A DNA stretch of 64,000 nucleotides, taken from NCBI RefSeq assembly GCF_032921865.1, contig NZ_CP136684.1:354501-418500 (forward strand), given 5' to 3'. The notes under the pieces were generated by a model. That model ran no database searches. It was not told where the DNA came from and was given only the letters and a program-made list of their open reading frames with translations. Made by a program: the position numbers and the translations under genes. This document shows positions 17,104-25,868 of the stretch, in pieces. This stretch comes from Thalassospira lucentensis. Lineage in GTDB: Bacteria > Pseudomonadota > Alphaproteobacteria > Rhodospirillales > Thalassospiraceae. Position 1 is the first letter of the stretch. Each line of letters starts with the position of its first letter.

Positions 17104-17988
17104 ATGATGGATCTTGCGTCGCTGGCGGTTTTTCGTACCGTTGCCAAAGAACAGGGCATTACGCGCGCCGCCGAACTGCTTGGCCGGGTGCCATCCAATG
17201 TAACCACCCGCGTTCAGCAGCTTGAAACGGAAATCGGTGTCGCCCTGTTTCAACGCGATAAAAAACGCATGATCCTGACACAGGAAGGCGAAACCTTTCT
17301 GGAATATGCCGACCGCATCCTGAACCTTGCCGACGAAGCACGCCAGGTGGTCAATCCCTCGGCCCCAGCCGGAACCCTGCGTGTCGGTTCGATGGAAAGC
17401 ACCGTCGCCAGCCGCCTTCCCGTTCCGCTCGCTGCCTATAACAAGGCATTCCCCGACGTCACGATTGAACTATCAACAGCCCCAACCCGACAGCTTGTCG
17501 ATGGCCTTCTGGCCCGCCGCATTGATTGCGCACTGATTGCGATACCGTCGGGGGAATGGTGGCTGGAACCCGGAACACTTGATACCCGCGCCCTGTTTCG
17601 CGAAGAACTTGTATTGCTTCTCCCACCCGAACATCCCGATATTCTTAGCGCCAGCGACATCCAGCCAAAGTCACTGGCGGCCTTCGCACCGGGTTGTACC
17701 TATCGAGCGTTGGCCGAAGAATGGCTTACCGGGTTCGGATCCATCAGGGAACATTTCGCGGTTCAGGAAGTCGGATCTTATCACGCGATGTTTGCCTGCA
17801 CCGCTGCCGGATCATGCATCAGCATCATGCCACGCAGTGTCGTTGATCTTATGCGTCATCTTGGCCCGGTCAGGGAACATCCCCTGATGAAGGTTGATAC
17901 CGTTCTGGCCTGCCGTCCGGGTTTTGATACCCCGGCATTTTCGGAATTCCGCAAAACGCTTGAAACGGCATCCGATATCAAAAAATAA
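17104..17988 (+). CDS. LysR family regulator
   Basis: A 294-residue LysR regulator with the HTH in residues 2-60 (LASLAVFRTVAKEQGITRAA, VPSNVTTRVQQLETEIG, LFQRDKKRMILTQEGE) and an effector domain from about residue 90. The VPSNVTTRVQQLE recognition helix is that of the NMO/transporter-linked LysR subgroup (CzcR/YofA-like); specificity unknown. Two adjacent ATGs (17104 and 17107) are possible; GGAGA upstream fits the second slightly better. It is divergent from the nitronate monooxygenase gene and probably regulates it. Confidence 0.92.
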   Translation: MMDLASLAVFRTVAKEQGITRAAELLGRVPSNVTTRVQQLETEIGVALFQRDKKRMILTQEGETFLEYADRILNLADEARQVVNPSAPAGTLRVGSMESTVASRLPVPLAAYNKAFPDVTIELSTAPTRQLVDGLLARRIDCALIAIPSGEWWLEPGTLDTRALFREELVLLLPPEHPDILSASDIQPKSLAAFAPGCTYRALAEEWLTGFGSIREHFAVQEVGSYHAMFACTAAGSCISIMPRSVVDLMRHLGPVREHPLMKVDTVLACRPGFDTPAFSEFRKTLETASDIKK

Positions 17989-18018
17989 ACGGGTGGCAAC
18001 AATCGTTGCCACCCGTTT
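17987..18018. terminator. Bidirectional terminator between LysR and grxC
   Basis: Perfect 14-bp stem, AAACGGGTGGCAAC (17987-18000) and GTTGCCACCCGTTT (18005-18018), AATC loop. A T-run follows on the plus strand, and TTTATTTTTT follows on the minus strand, so it can end both convergent transcripts. Confidence 0.88.
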
Positions 18019-18032
18019 TGGAAATCCCGAAC

Positions 18033-18290
18033 TTATGCCGACAGCTTGCTGTCCAGACCGCCCTTGGCGTTCAGCGCCATAAGTTCGTCGCAGCCGCCGA
18101 TATGTTCGTCATTGATGAAAATCTGCGGCACGGTATGACGGCCACTCGCACGATCCATCATTTCCTTTTTGCGACGCGGTTCCATCATCACATCAATCAG
18201 TTCGTATTTGGCACCCTTTTCTTCCAGAAGCTTGCGGGCACGCTTGCAATAGGGGCACCATTCGGTGGCGTAAACTTCGACTTTTGCCAT
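18033..18290 (-). CDS. grxC: Glutaredoxin 3
   Basis: An 85-residue class I glutaredoxin with the dithiol active site WCPYC (Cys12, Cys15) and the glutathione-binding TVPQIFIND and GGCDEL motifs. It reduces disulfides and mixed glutathione disulfides, drawing on GSH. AAGGAA lies 10 bases before the ATG. It follows comF on the same strand by 125 bases, as in many alphaproteobacteria; the amidase that usually comes next is displaced by the inserted genes between 10443 and 17988. Confidence 0.96.
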   Translation of the reverse strand: MAKVEVYATEWCPYCKRARKLLEEKGAKYELIDVMMEPRRKKEMMDRASGRHTVPQIFINDEHIGGCDELMALNAKGGLDSKLSA

Positions 18291-18415
18291 CTAATCATGT
18301 TCCTTTTCATCAGGACGCGACCCGTGCGACAGCGCATGTTTTTGCACCCCGGCACCGGGCTACGACCGGTAAATCTTGTTGGATGACCGTTCTATAGCAG
18401 ATATTTCGCAGGGCG

Positions 18416-19198
18416 TCATCGCACCACCCGTGCAACCGTGATCAGGCGCACTTGCATGGCTCCGGCACGCTTTAGAATCCGCGCACAGGCATTGGCCGTC
18501 GCCCCGGTTGTCAGCACATCATCAATCAAAACCACACGCGCACCGGCCAGCCCGATCCGTGCAGCAATCCTGTCATCCACCCCAAAGGCACCGCCAACTT
18601 CACGCTTGCGCGACGATGCCCCCAAGCCGCCCAGACTACGTGTTTTTCTCAACCGCCGGAGTACCGTGCCATGCCACGCAATCCCTGTTTGCCGCGACAG
18701 GGATGCTGCCAGCAACCCGGACTGGTTATATCGACGCATCAAAAGCCGGGTCCGATGTAGTGGCACGGGAATTATCAGATCCGCATCACCCCAGAAATCC
18801 CGCCCCGCCAGCAACAGCCACCGACTTAAAAGCGGCGTCAGATCGGTGCGATCCCCATGCTTGAACCGCAGCAGGTAATCGCGGCTGCCACCATCGTAAA
18901 CCAGTGCCGCCCGCGCAGCATCAAACGCCGGGCTTTTTCGTAAACATTCACCGCACAGGGTGCCATCACCCGCCTCGTCGTTGCCACCATCATCACCGGC
19001 AATTTCGAACGGATACCCGCAACACGCACAAAGCGGATCGGAAATAAACCGAAGCCCGGCCCAGCAATCGGCACAAACCGCATGCACCGTATCGGTAACC
19101 ATACCGCATCCGCCACAACGCGGCGGCAAAACGGTACGCAAACCGATCTGCATCACATTGCCGACAATGCGACCAACCCGTGCTGGTAAAATCCCCAA
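18416..19198 (-). CDS. comF: ComF family phosphoribosyltransferase-like protein
   Basis: A 260-residue ComF homologue. An N-terminal zinc-ribbon has CGGCG, CADCW and CACCGYPF cysteine pairs and another CGECL; the C-terminal half is a type I phosphoribosyltransferase domain, with VVLIDDVLTTGATANACARI as the PRPP-binding loop. ComF proteins assist DNA uptake in transformable bacteria, but are widespread in non-competent ones, where the role is unclear. The longest frame starts at a TTG (19198); an ATG at 19153 would shorten it by 15 residues. It heads the comF-grxC unit. Confidence 0.92.
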   Translation of the reverse strand: MGILPARVGRIVGNVMQIGLRTVLPPRCGGCGMVTDTVHAVCADCWAGLRFISDPLCACCGYPFEIAGDDGGNDEAGDGTLCGECLRKSPAFDAARAALVYDGGSRDYLLRFKHGDRTDLTPLLSRWLLLAGRDFWGDADLIIPVPLHRTRLLMRRYNQSGLLAASLSRQTGIAWHGTVLRRLRKTRSLGGLGASSRKREVGGAFGVDDRIAARIGLAGARVVLIDDVLTTGATANACARILKRAGAMQVRLITVARVVR

Positions 19199-19276
19199 AC
19201 CCTGATCCCTGCCTTACATCACATCCCCGATAATACCGCGCCCGATCCTATCACGCGTGATGGTTGAAACGATGCG

Positions 19277-20173
19277 CTAATTGATCCGCTTATCCGAACG
19301 CAGGCGATCCACCGCTAGATCGATAAAGGCCCGGACCTTTGCCGGAGCATGACGGCCTTCGGGATGGACGATATGAATCGGCAGCGGTTCGGGTTCATAA
19401 TCAGACAAAACCACCTCAAGCGAACCATTCTCGATAAAGGGTACCGCCTGATAGGACAGCATCCGAACCAATCCCCATCCGTCAATCGCCGCCTTGCGGG
19501 CCGCTTCAATCGAATTGGTTTGCAGTCTTGCATTGACCGAAAGACGGATGTTCTGATCGACACCAAACTGCCAATCCAGCGGCGCCGATGATCCAGTTGA
19601 TGCAACAACCCTGTGTGTCCCGATATCCGCGGGTCCCTGCGGCCTGCCACGCCGTGCAAAATAATCGGGTGATCCGCAGACGATACGCCGTACCGTCCCG
19701 ACCTTGATCGCACTCATTGATGTATCGGCCATATGCCCGATGCGAATGGCAAGATCGATGCCTTCCTCGACAATATTGACAATGCGGTCAAACAACAGCA
19801 CCCGACCGCGTACTTCAGGATACAAATCGAGAAATTCGGTCATCACCGGAAATATATACATCTGCCCGAACAGAACCGGGGCCGTGATGGTCAATGTCCC
19901 GCTGGGCCGGGCATAGGCACCGCCTGCAGCAGCCTCCGCTTCTTCCAAATCAGCAAGCAATCGCTTGCAGTCATCATAATAATTTGCCCCCGGCTCGGTC
20001 AGGGTGACGGACCGTGTTGTCCGTGTCAAAAGCCGGGCACCGGTGATTTCCTCCAGGAACGCGACTGCACGTGTGACTGCGGGCGGGCTTGATCCCAACT
20101 CTCGCGCCGCCGCGGCAAAGCTTTGCGCCTCGACAACGCGCACAAAAATTCTCATCGCCTGAAATCGATCCAT
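19277..20173 (-). CDS. LysR family regulator
   Basis: A 298-residue LysR regulator: HTH in residues 1-60 (MDRFQAMRIFVRVVEAQSFA, LGSSPPAVTRAVAFLEEITG, LLTRTTRSVTLTEPG), effector domain after residue 90 with the RIVNIVEEGIDLAIRIGHM block of the DmlR/PtxE-like subgroup. It is divergent from the GST gene by 141 bases and likely senses an aromatic or electrophilic compound handled by the GST-flavoprotein pair; that link is inferred from position only. Its own stop is 78 bases from the comF start. Confidence 0.92.
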   Translation of the reverse strand: MDRFQAMRIFVRVVEAQSFAAAARELGSSPPAVTRAVAFLEEITGARLLTRTTRSVTLTEPGANYYDDCKRLLADLEEAEAAAGGAYARPSGTLTITAPVLFGQMYIFPVMTEFLDLYPEVRGRVLLFDRIVNIVEEGIDLAIRIGHMADTSMSAIKVGTVRRIVCGSPDYFARRGRPQGPADIGTHRVVASTGSSAPLDWQFGVDQNIRLSVNARLQTNSIEAARKAAIDGWGLVRMLSYQAVPFIENGSLEVVLSDYEPEPLPIHIVHPEGRHAPAKVRAFIDLAVDRLRSDKRIN

Positions 20174-20201
20174 GGTGCTTTTCCTGCACTGTCAACACAT
20201 C

Positions 20202-20218
20202 ATTCCATTTTACGGAAT
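20202..20218. promoter_or_regulatory. Candidate LysR operator
   Basis: ATTCC (20202-20206) and GGAAT (20214-20218) with a 7-base spacer lie 29 bases upstream of the LysR start and 97 bases before the GST start. Confidence 0.35.
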
Positions 20219-20314
20219 AATGAATTCCCGGAAAACCATATTCTATAAATTTAAGGAAACAGTTATGGTCATTGGCATCGCATCAACCTTGTATTTGAAG
20301 AAGGACTTGGAACA

Positions 20315-20932
20315 ATGAAGCTGCATTATTTCCCCCTCTCGGGCCATGCCCATCGTGCCCACCTGTTTCTAAGCCTTCTGGGCATTGACCACGACGTCGT
20401 GGTTGTCGATCTACCCAACCGCGCCCATAAATCTTCGGAATTCCTGAAACTGAACCCGCTGGGTCAGGTTCCCGTACTTGAAGACGGCGACGTGGTGATT
20501 GCCGACTCCATCGCCATCATGACCTATGTCGCCAAGAAATACGGTACGACCGACTGGTTGCCCGAAGATGCAGAAAGTGCCGCGAAGGTCCAGAAATGGC
20601 TTTCGATCGCGGCAGGCCAGATTGCCTATGGCGTCTGTGCTGCCCGTCTGGTCACGGTTTTTAATGCCCCGTTCAATGCAGACGAGGTCATTGCACGCGC
20701 GCATGCCATTCTATCCCATATTGAGGCCGCGCTTTCCGGCAAAGACTGGCTCGAACTGGACCGCCCGACCATCGCCGATGTCGCGCTTTACAGCTATATC
20801 GCCAATGCGCCTGAGGGCAATGTTGACCTTGCCCCCTATGGCAATGTGCGCGCCTGGCTCAAACGGGTCGAAGCCCTGCCCGGTTTCGTGCCGTTCGAAC
20901 AGACTTCTGCCGGCCTGCGCAAGTCGGCCTGA
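20315..20932 (+). CDS. Glutathione S-transferase family protein
   Basis: A 205-residue GST. The N-terminal thioredoxin-fold half has [20 protein letters not shown], where Ser/His near residue 8-10 could activate glutathione, and the conserved [19 protein letters not shown] (cis-Pro loop and Asp-Ser pair that holds the GSH gamma-glutamyl group). The C-terminal helical half contains [17 protein letters not shown], the N-capping box motif. AAGGA lies 9 bases upstream. The stop codon overlaps the longest frame of the flavoprotein fusion that follows, so the two are probably co-transcribed. Confidence 0.93.
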   Translation: MKLHYFPLSGHAHRAHLFLSLLGIDHDVVVVDLPNRAHKSSEFLKLNPLGQVPVLEDGDVVIADSIAIMTYVAKKYGTTDWLPEDAESAAKVQKWLSIAAGQIAYGVCAARLVTVFNAPFNADEVIARAHAILSHIEAALSGKDWLELDRPTIADVALYSYIANAPEGNVDLAPYGNVRAWLKRVEALPGFVPFEQTSAGLRKSA

Positions 20933-21036
20933 TGGTCCGGGCCGGTCTTTCACCCTACTTGCCCCCCTTTACCAAATCGGTGATCCCTCTCGCCGGGCCG
21001 GCCCGTCCCCTTCTTTGTGTCGTAAAGGAAACTGCC

Positions 21037-23157
21037 ATGAGCACGCCCTTGATGTCGTCTGCCCCCCTGCAATTTACCCCTTCTGGCACGGACACCAACA
21101 GCCCGTGGCACGAAGGTGAAATTCACATGCAGAAGCTGGTCGGGGTCGATGCCCGCATGGCCGAGGTTGGCAAACGTGTTCTGCGCGACCACCTGATCGA
21201 ACAGCATCGCCAGTTTTACCCGCAACTGCCCTTTGCCGTGTTTGGCGCGGTCGATGACAATGGCGACGTCTGGGCAACCCTTCGCGCCAACCATCCCGGT
21301 TTTCTGCATTCGCCCGATCCCTATCAGCTTGCGGTCAATATCCCGCGTGATCCGGCTGATCCGGCCGATGCCGGTATGGATGATGGCAAGGCAATTGGCA
21401 TGATCGGGATTGAACTGCACACAAGACGCCGCAACCGTCTGAATGGCACGATCGCGCGTTCATCTGATAGCGGTTTCGCAATCCGGGTCGGGCACAGCTA
21501 TGGCAACTGCCCGCAATATATTCAGTTGCGTGATTTCGAGTTCACCCGCGATCCACTTTCGCCTCAAACCGGTTCGCGGGCGGATTTGGAAAGCACGTTG
21601 AATGATAAGGCGCGCGCGATGATTGCCGCGGCCGACACCTTCTTTGTCGCAACCTATGTCGATCGTCCTGGTGAAAAGCGCGAAGTTGATGTTTCACATC
21701 GTGGTGGCAAACACGGATTTGTCCGCATCAGTGACGATGGCAGCCTGACCATTCCCGATTTTGCCGGAAACCTGTTCTTCAATACGCTGGGAAATATCCT
21801 CGCCAATCCCAAGGCAGGCCTTGTTTTTACCGATTTCGCCAATGGCGATGTCCTGCAAATCACGGGCGATGCCGACGTCATCGTTGACGGGCCGGAAATT
21901 GCTGCTTTTCAGGGTGCGGAACGTTTGTGGCGCGTTTTCCCGCGCAAGGTCGTGCTGCGTAAAGCCGCCCTTCCGATCCGCTGGCGCGATCAGACCGACG
22001 GTGCATCCCCCAACAGCCTTCTGACCGGCGACTGGGAAACGGCGGAGCGCAAGGTTGCAGCAATGCAGAACGCGATTATTTGGAAAAATTTAAAAATAAC
22101 GCGGATTGTGAAGGAAAACAGAATAATCAAATCCTTCCATCTCGAACCGCTCGACGGGACTGGGACCCTGCCGCACAAAGCCGGACAGCACCTGCCGATC
22201 CGGGTCACGGTGCCCGGTCATGACAAACCGCTGATCCGCACCTATACGCTTTCAAGCGGCCCGCCCGACAATCGCTATCGCATCAGTGTGAAGCGCGAAG
22301 GCTTGGTTTCAAGCCATTTGCATGACCATCTCGCCGAGGGCGACGTGATCGAGGCCCGCGCGCCTGCAGGCGATTTTTCAATCGACGCCCATGTCAAACG
22401 CCCGGCAGTTCTGATTGCGGGCGGGATCGGTATTACGCCAATGATCTCGATGTTGCGCCATATCGTTTATGAGGGGCTCCGCACCCGCGGCTTCCGGCCG
22501 ACATGGCTGTTTTACGCCGCGCGCACCCTTGAAGACCGGGCGTTTGATGACGAGCTGGTCGAACTGGTCAAAGCAGCCCAAGGCAGCATTCGCCTTGTCC
22601 GCGTCCTTGCCGATCCGACTGATGCCGAACCACGCAGGGATTACGAGGCATCCGGGCATATCGACGTGAATTTGCTGCGCTCCCTGCTGCCGTTTGACGA
22701 TTTCGATTTCTATCTGTGCGGTCCGCCACCTTTCATGCAGGCGATATATGATGGTTTGCGCGGCCTTAACATTACCGATACCCGCATCCATGCCGAGGCA
22801 TTTGGCCCCGCATCGCTGCAACGAAGCCACGACAGCCAACCCGATTTGCCGGAACTGGCACCGGCAAGCAGCACGGAAACTAAGGTCGATTTTTCAAGCT
22901 CGGGCCAAAGCACAATCTGGAAGCCGGGTGATGGCAAAACCCTGCTGGAACTGGCCGAAGATGCCGGATTGGCACCAGAGGCAAGCTGCCGGGGTGGGAA
23001 TTGCGGCACCTGCCGGACCAAAATCCTGCAAGGAAACGTGACCTATAAAACCCGGCCATCGGCCAAGACCGCCCCGGACGAGGCTTTGATCTGCTGTGCC
23101 GTGCCTGCTGCAGCGGCGGAAGATGACAGCAATGAGCCACTTGTTCTGGCGCTTTGA
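21037..23157 (+). CDS. PNPOx-like / ferredoxin reductase / 2Fe-2S ferredoxin fusion flavoprotein
   Basis: A 706-residue three-part fusion. Residues ~45-340 resemble a pyridoxamine 5'-phosphate oxidase-like FMN-binding split barrel (HRGGKHGFVRISDDGSLTIP, FFNTLGNILANPKAGL). Residues ~355-590 form an FNR-type reductase: RTYTLSSGPPDNRYRISVKR for FAD, LIAGGIGITPMISMLRHI and FYLCGPPPFMQAI for NAD(P)H. The last ~85 residues are a plant-type ferredoxin with Cys651, Cys656, Cys659 and Cys686 or 687 (CRGGNCGTC motif). Start at 21037 has AAAGGA 7 bases upstream. Electrons would run NAD(P)H-FAD-2Fe-2S; the split barrel's substrate is unknown. Linked to GST and LysR. Confidence 0.9.
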   Translation: MSTPLMSSAPLQFTPSGTDTNSPWHEGEIHMQKLVGVDARMAEVGKRVLRDHLIEQHRQFYPQLPFAVFGAVDDNGDVWATLRANHPGFLHSPDPYQLAVNIPRDPADPADAGMDDGKAIGMIGIELHTRRRNRLNGTIARSSDSGFAIRVGHSYGNCPQYIQLRDFEFTRDPLSPQTGSRADLESTLNDKARAMIAAADTFFVATYVDRPGEKREVDVSHRGGKHGFVRISDDGSLTIPDFAGNLFFNTLGNILANPKAGLVFTDFANGDVLQITGDADVIVDGPEIAAFQGAERLWRVFPRKVVLRKAALPIRWRDQTDGASPNSLLTGDWETAERKVAAMQNAIIWKNLKITRIVKENRIIKSFHLEPLDGTGTLPHKAGQHLPIRVTVPGHDKPLIRTYTLSSGPPDNRYRISVKREGLVSSHLHDHLAEGDVIEARAPAGDFSIDAHVKRPAVLIAGGIGITPMISMLRHIVYEGLRTRGFRPTWLFYAARTLEDRAFDDELVELVKAAQGSIRLVRVLADPTDAEPRRDYEASGHIDVNLLRSLLPFDDFDFYLCGPPPFMQAIYDGLRGLNITDTRIHAEAFGPASLQRSHDSQPDLPELAPASSTETKVDFSSSGQSTIWKPGDGKTLLELAEDAGLAPEASCRGGNCGTCRTKILQGNVTYKTRPSAKTAPDEALICCAVPAAAAEDDSNEPLVLAL

Positions 23158-23241
23158 TCCGGTCTTGGATTGCAAGGGCGGGCGCGACGTTCTATCTAGG
23201 TCGTAACTTTTAAAACGACTTTTGACGGAGCTTCCCGCCCC

Positions 23242-24159
23242 ATGGCCGATCCGATCACCGTTTTTGATCGCCACATCCTGAAACTGCGCCGCGACCGCGC
23301 GGCAAAACGTGCCAGCGAATTCAATTTCCTGTTTACCGAAACAGCCGAACGCCTTGCCGACCGGCTTGACGATACCACACGCAAATTCCCGCTGGCGGTT
23401 GATCTTGGTTGCCACAACGGCGAGCTCGGCCAGATTATCGGTGCGCGCGGCGGGATCGAAACCCTGCATCAATGCGACATTTCATATGGTTATGCGCAGT
23501 CAGCCAAAATGCGCAATGAGCGCACAACATTCGTTGCCGACGAAGAATTCCTGCCGTTTGGCGATGGATCGCTCGATCTGATCCTTTCGAACCTGTCGCT
23601 GCACTGGGTCAATGACCTGCCCGGTATGCTGCTTCAGGCACGGCGCGCACTTAAACCCGATGGCCTGTTTCTGGCATGCCTTCTGGGAGGCGATACGCTG
23701 CGCGACCTGCGCGAGGCACTGATGACTGCCGAAGCCGAAGAAGAAGGCGGTGTGTCGCCTCGCGTTTCACCCTTTGTCGATGTTCGCGATGCCGGGTCGC
23801 TGTTACAGCGCAGCGGCTTTGCCCTGCCGGTGGTTGATAGCGACGATATCACCATTGATTACCCTGATGCGCTGAAACTGATGCGCGATCTTTCGGGGAT
23901 GGGCGAAAGCAACCTTGTCGCCATCCGGTCCAAGAAATTCACCAAACGCAGCACATTGGCCCGTGCCGCAGCAATCTATCACGAACGTCATGGTCGCCCG
24001 GATGGCCGCGTTCATGTCAAATTTCAGGTGATCTACCTTACCGCATGGGCCCCGGACGAAAGCCAGCCTAAACCGCTGCGTCGTGGTACCGGTCAGGTCA
24101 GCCTTGTCGATTTTCTGGGTGACGTGTCAGACAAGCCCGATCCAGCCAAAAGAAATTAG
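23242..24159 (+). CDS. SAM-dependent methyltransferase, NDUFAF5/BioC-like
   Basis: A 305-residue methyltransferase. LAVDLGCHNGELGQIIGARG (about residues 52-71) is SAM motif I; ADEEFLPFGDGSLDLILSNL then SLHWVNDLPGMLLQARRALK and PDGLFLACLLGGDTL are later motifs. Alphaproteobacterial members of this group are homologues of mitochondrial NDUFAF5, a complex I assembly factor that hydroxylates an arginine, and are also compared to BioC; the activity in bacteria is not settled. It is usually divergent from comF; here the LysR-GST-fusion cassette of about 4 kb separates them. GGAG lies 11 bases before the ATG. Confidence 0.88.
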   Translation: MADPITVFDRHILKLRRDRAAKRASEFNFLFTETAERLADRLDDTTRKFPLAVDLGCHNGELGQIIGARGGIETLHQCDISYGYAQSAKMRNERTTFVADEEFLPFGDGSLDLILSNLSLHWVNDLPGMLLQARRALKPDGLFLACLLGGDTLRDLREALMTAEAEEEGGVSPRVSPFVDVRDAGSLLQRSGFALPVVDSDDITIDYPDALKLMRDLSGMGESNLVAIRSKKFTKRSTLARAAAIYHERHGRPDGRVHVKFQVIYLTAWAPDESQPKPLRRGTGQVSLVDFLGDVSDKPDPAKRN

Positions 24160-24209
24160 TCACAAATTTTGATTAACCTATCAAAAACAAACAGTTACCG
24201 GAATTTGAC

Positions 24210-24939
24210 ATGCTCCTTCCTTCTCCCCTGATTTCAGGGCAAGCTGATCAAACGTTACAAACGGTTTCTGGCCGATATCGAGCTTGAAAATGGCGACATG
24301 ATCACCGCCCACTGCGCCAATCCGGGTGGGATGATCGGATTGAAGGAAGCAGGGATTGATGTCTGGCTATCGCAATCAGACAATCCGAAACGCAAACTGA
24401 AATACAGCTGGGAACTGTGCCGGGTTGGCGGTGCGATGGTTGGCATCAATACTGCCCATCCCAATACAATTGTCGAAGAAGCGATACTGGCGGGCAAGGT
24501 GCCCGAACTGGCCGGATATGAGACGCTGAAACGCGAAGTCAAATATGGCAAAAACTCCCGTATCGATATTCTGCTATCCGATCCGGTCAAAGGGCTTTGC
24601 TATGTCGAGGTCAAGAACGTCCACCTGAAACGCGATGATGCCGTGCCGGGGCTGGCCGAATTTCCCGATGCGGTGACTGCGCGTGGGGCAAAGCATCTGG
24701 ACGAAATGGCGAACATGGTCGCAGACGGGCATCGTGCCGTGATGTTCTATCTGATCCAGCGTGATGATTGTAATCAGTTTGCCCTGGCATCGGATATCGA
24801 TCCGCACTATGCCGCGCGCTTTGCGGCTGCCACCAGTGCTAAGGTCGAAGCGATTGCCTATGACTGCGTGATTGATGTCAAGACACCGTCGGTCACCGTA
24901 AACACCGCACTTCCAATCCGCGACATCAGCACAACGTGA
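24210..24939 (+). pseudogene. sfsA: SfsA family protein, one-base frameshift near the N-terminus
   Basis: The expected SfsA N-terminus MLLPSPLISG is encoded from the ATG at 24210, but the frame then breaks: the GGG run at 24237-24239 appears to have one G too many, and the protein continues in another frame as KLIKRYKRFLADIELENGD and AHCANPGGMIGL. Removing one base gives about 242 residues, near the usual 235-240. The later YVEVKNVHLKRDDAVPGLAEF motif with conserved acidic/Lys residues (nuclease-like PD-(D/E)XK core) is intact. SfsA binds DNA or acts as a nuclease-like protein; its physiological role is unclear. The order sfsA-map-radC is conserved in alphaproteobacteria. The break may be a sequencing error; otherwise translation would start at 24298 without the OB-fold. 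Confidence 0.85.
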
Positions 24940-25036
24940 CGGCATCCTTGCCAATTTCGCCCTGTCCGATTATGTCATTGAACTATGTTGCGATACAGCG
25001 ACCATTGAATTTACTGCCGAACCAAGGAGATTTCGG

Positions 25037-25843
25037 GTGGCGAACGGAAAAGTAAAACTGCACGGACCCGAAGCATTCGAGGGGATGCGCGCCGCCGGAC
25101 GGCTGGCTGCGGAAGTGCTCGATTACATTACACCTTTCGTTGTCCCGGGCGAAACGACCGGCAGGCTTGACCAATTGTGCGATGAATATATTCGCGACCA
25201 TAATGCGGTTTCGGCCTGCCTTGGATATCGCGGTTTTCCGAAATCGATTTGCACCTCAATCAATCATGTTGTCTGTCACGGGATCCCCGGCGACAAGAAA
25301 CTGATGAATGGCGACATCATGAATATCGATGTCACCGTCATTCTTGATGGCTGGTATGGCGATACATCGCGCATGTATATCGCAGGCACGCCCAAGGTAA
25401 TGGCGCAGCGCCTTGTCGATGTGACCTATGAAGCATTGTGGCGCGGCATCAATGCCGTCAAGCCGGGGGCGACCCTTGGCGATATCGGTTATGCGATCCA
25501 GAGCTATGCCGAAAGCGAACGTTTTTCGGTTGTGCGCGATTTCTGCGGTCACGGGCTGGGTCAGGTTTTCCACGATGCGCCAAATGTCCTGCATTATGGC
25601 CGCCCAGGCGAAGGACTGGTTCTGGAACCCGGCATGATTTTCACCATAGAGCCGATGATCAATCAGGGTACCTATACCTGCAAAATCCTGCCTGATGGCT
25701 GGACCGCTGTAACGCGGGACCGCAAACTGTCCGCACAGTTTGAACATTCGCTTGGCGTGACCGATGACGGGTTTGAAATCTTTACCCGTTCGCCCGCCGG
25801 GCTTGAAAAACCACCATACGATATCAGTGCAGCCGCCGAATAA
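25037..25843 (+). CDS. map: Methionine aminopeptidase, type I
   Basis: A 268-residue type I methionine aminopeptidase that removes N-terminal Met from nascent proteins. Metal ligands can be read: two Asp in IDVTVILDGWYGDTSRMYI, His in CGHGLGQVFHDAPNVLHYG, Glu in FTIEPMIN and Glu in FEHSLGV. The start is GTG at 25037, supported by AAGGAG seven bases upstream. It lies between sfsA and radC, its standard context. Confidence 0.97.
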   Translation: MANGKVKLHGPEAFEGMRAAGRLAAEVLDYITPFVVPGETTGRLDQLCDEYIRDHNAVSACLGYRGFPKSICTSINHVVCHGIPGDKKLMNGDIMNIDVTVILDGWYGDTSRMYIAGTPKVMAQRLVDVTYEALWRGINAVKPGATLGDIGYAIQSYAESERFSVVRDFCGHGLGQVFHDAPNVLHYGRPGEGLVLEPGMIFTIEPMINQGTYTCKILPDGWTAVTRDRKLSAQFEHSLGVTDDGFEIFTRSPAGLEKPPYDISAAAE

Positions 25844-25868
25844 GGCCGCGAACGAGGGGGAAGCGGAT

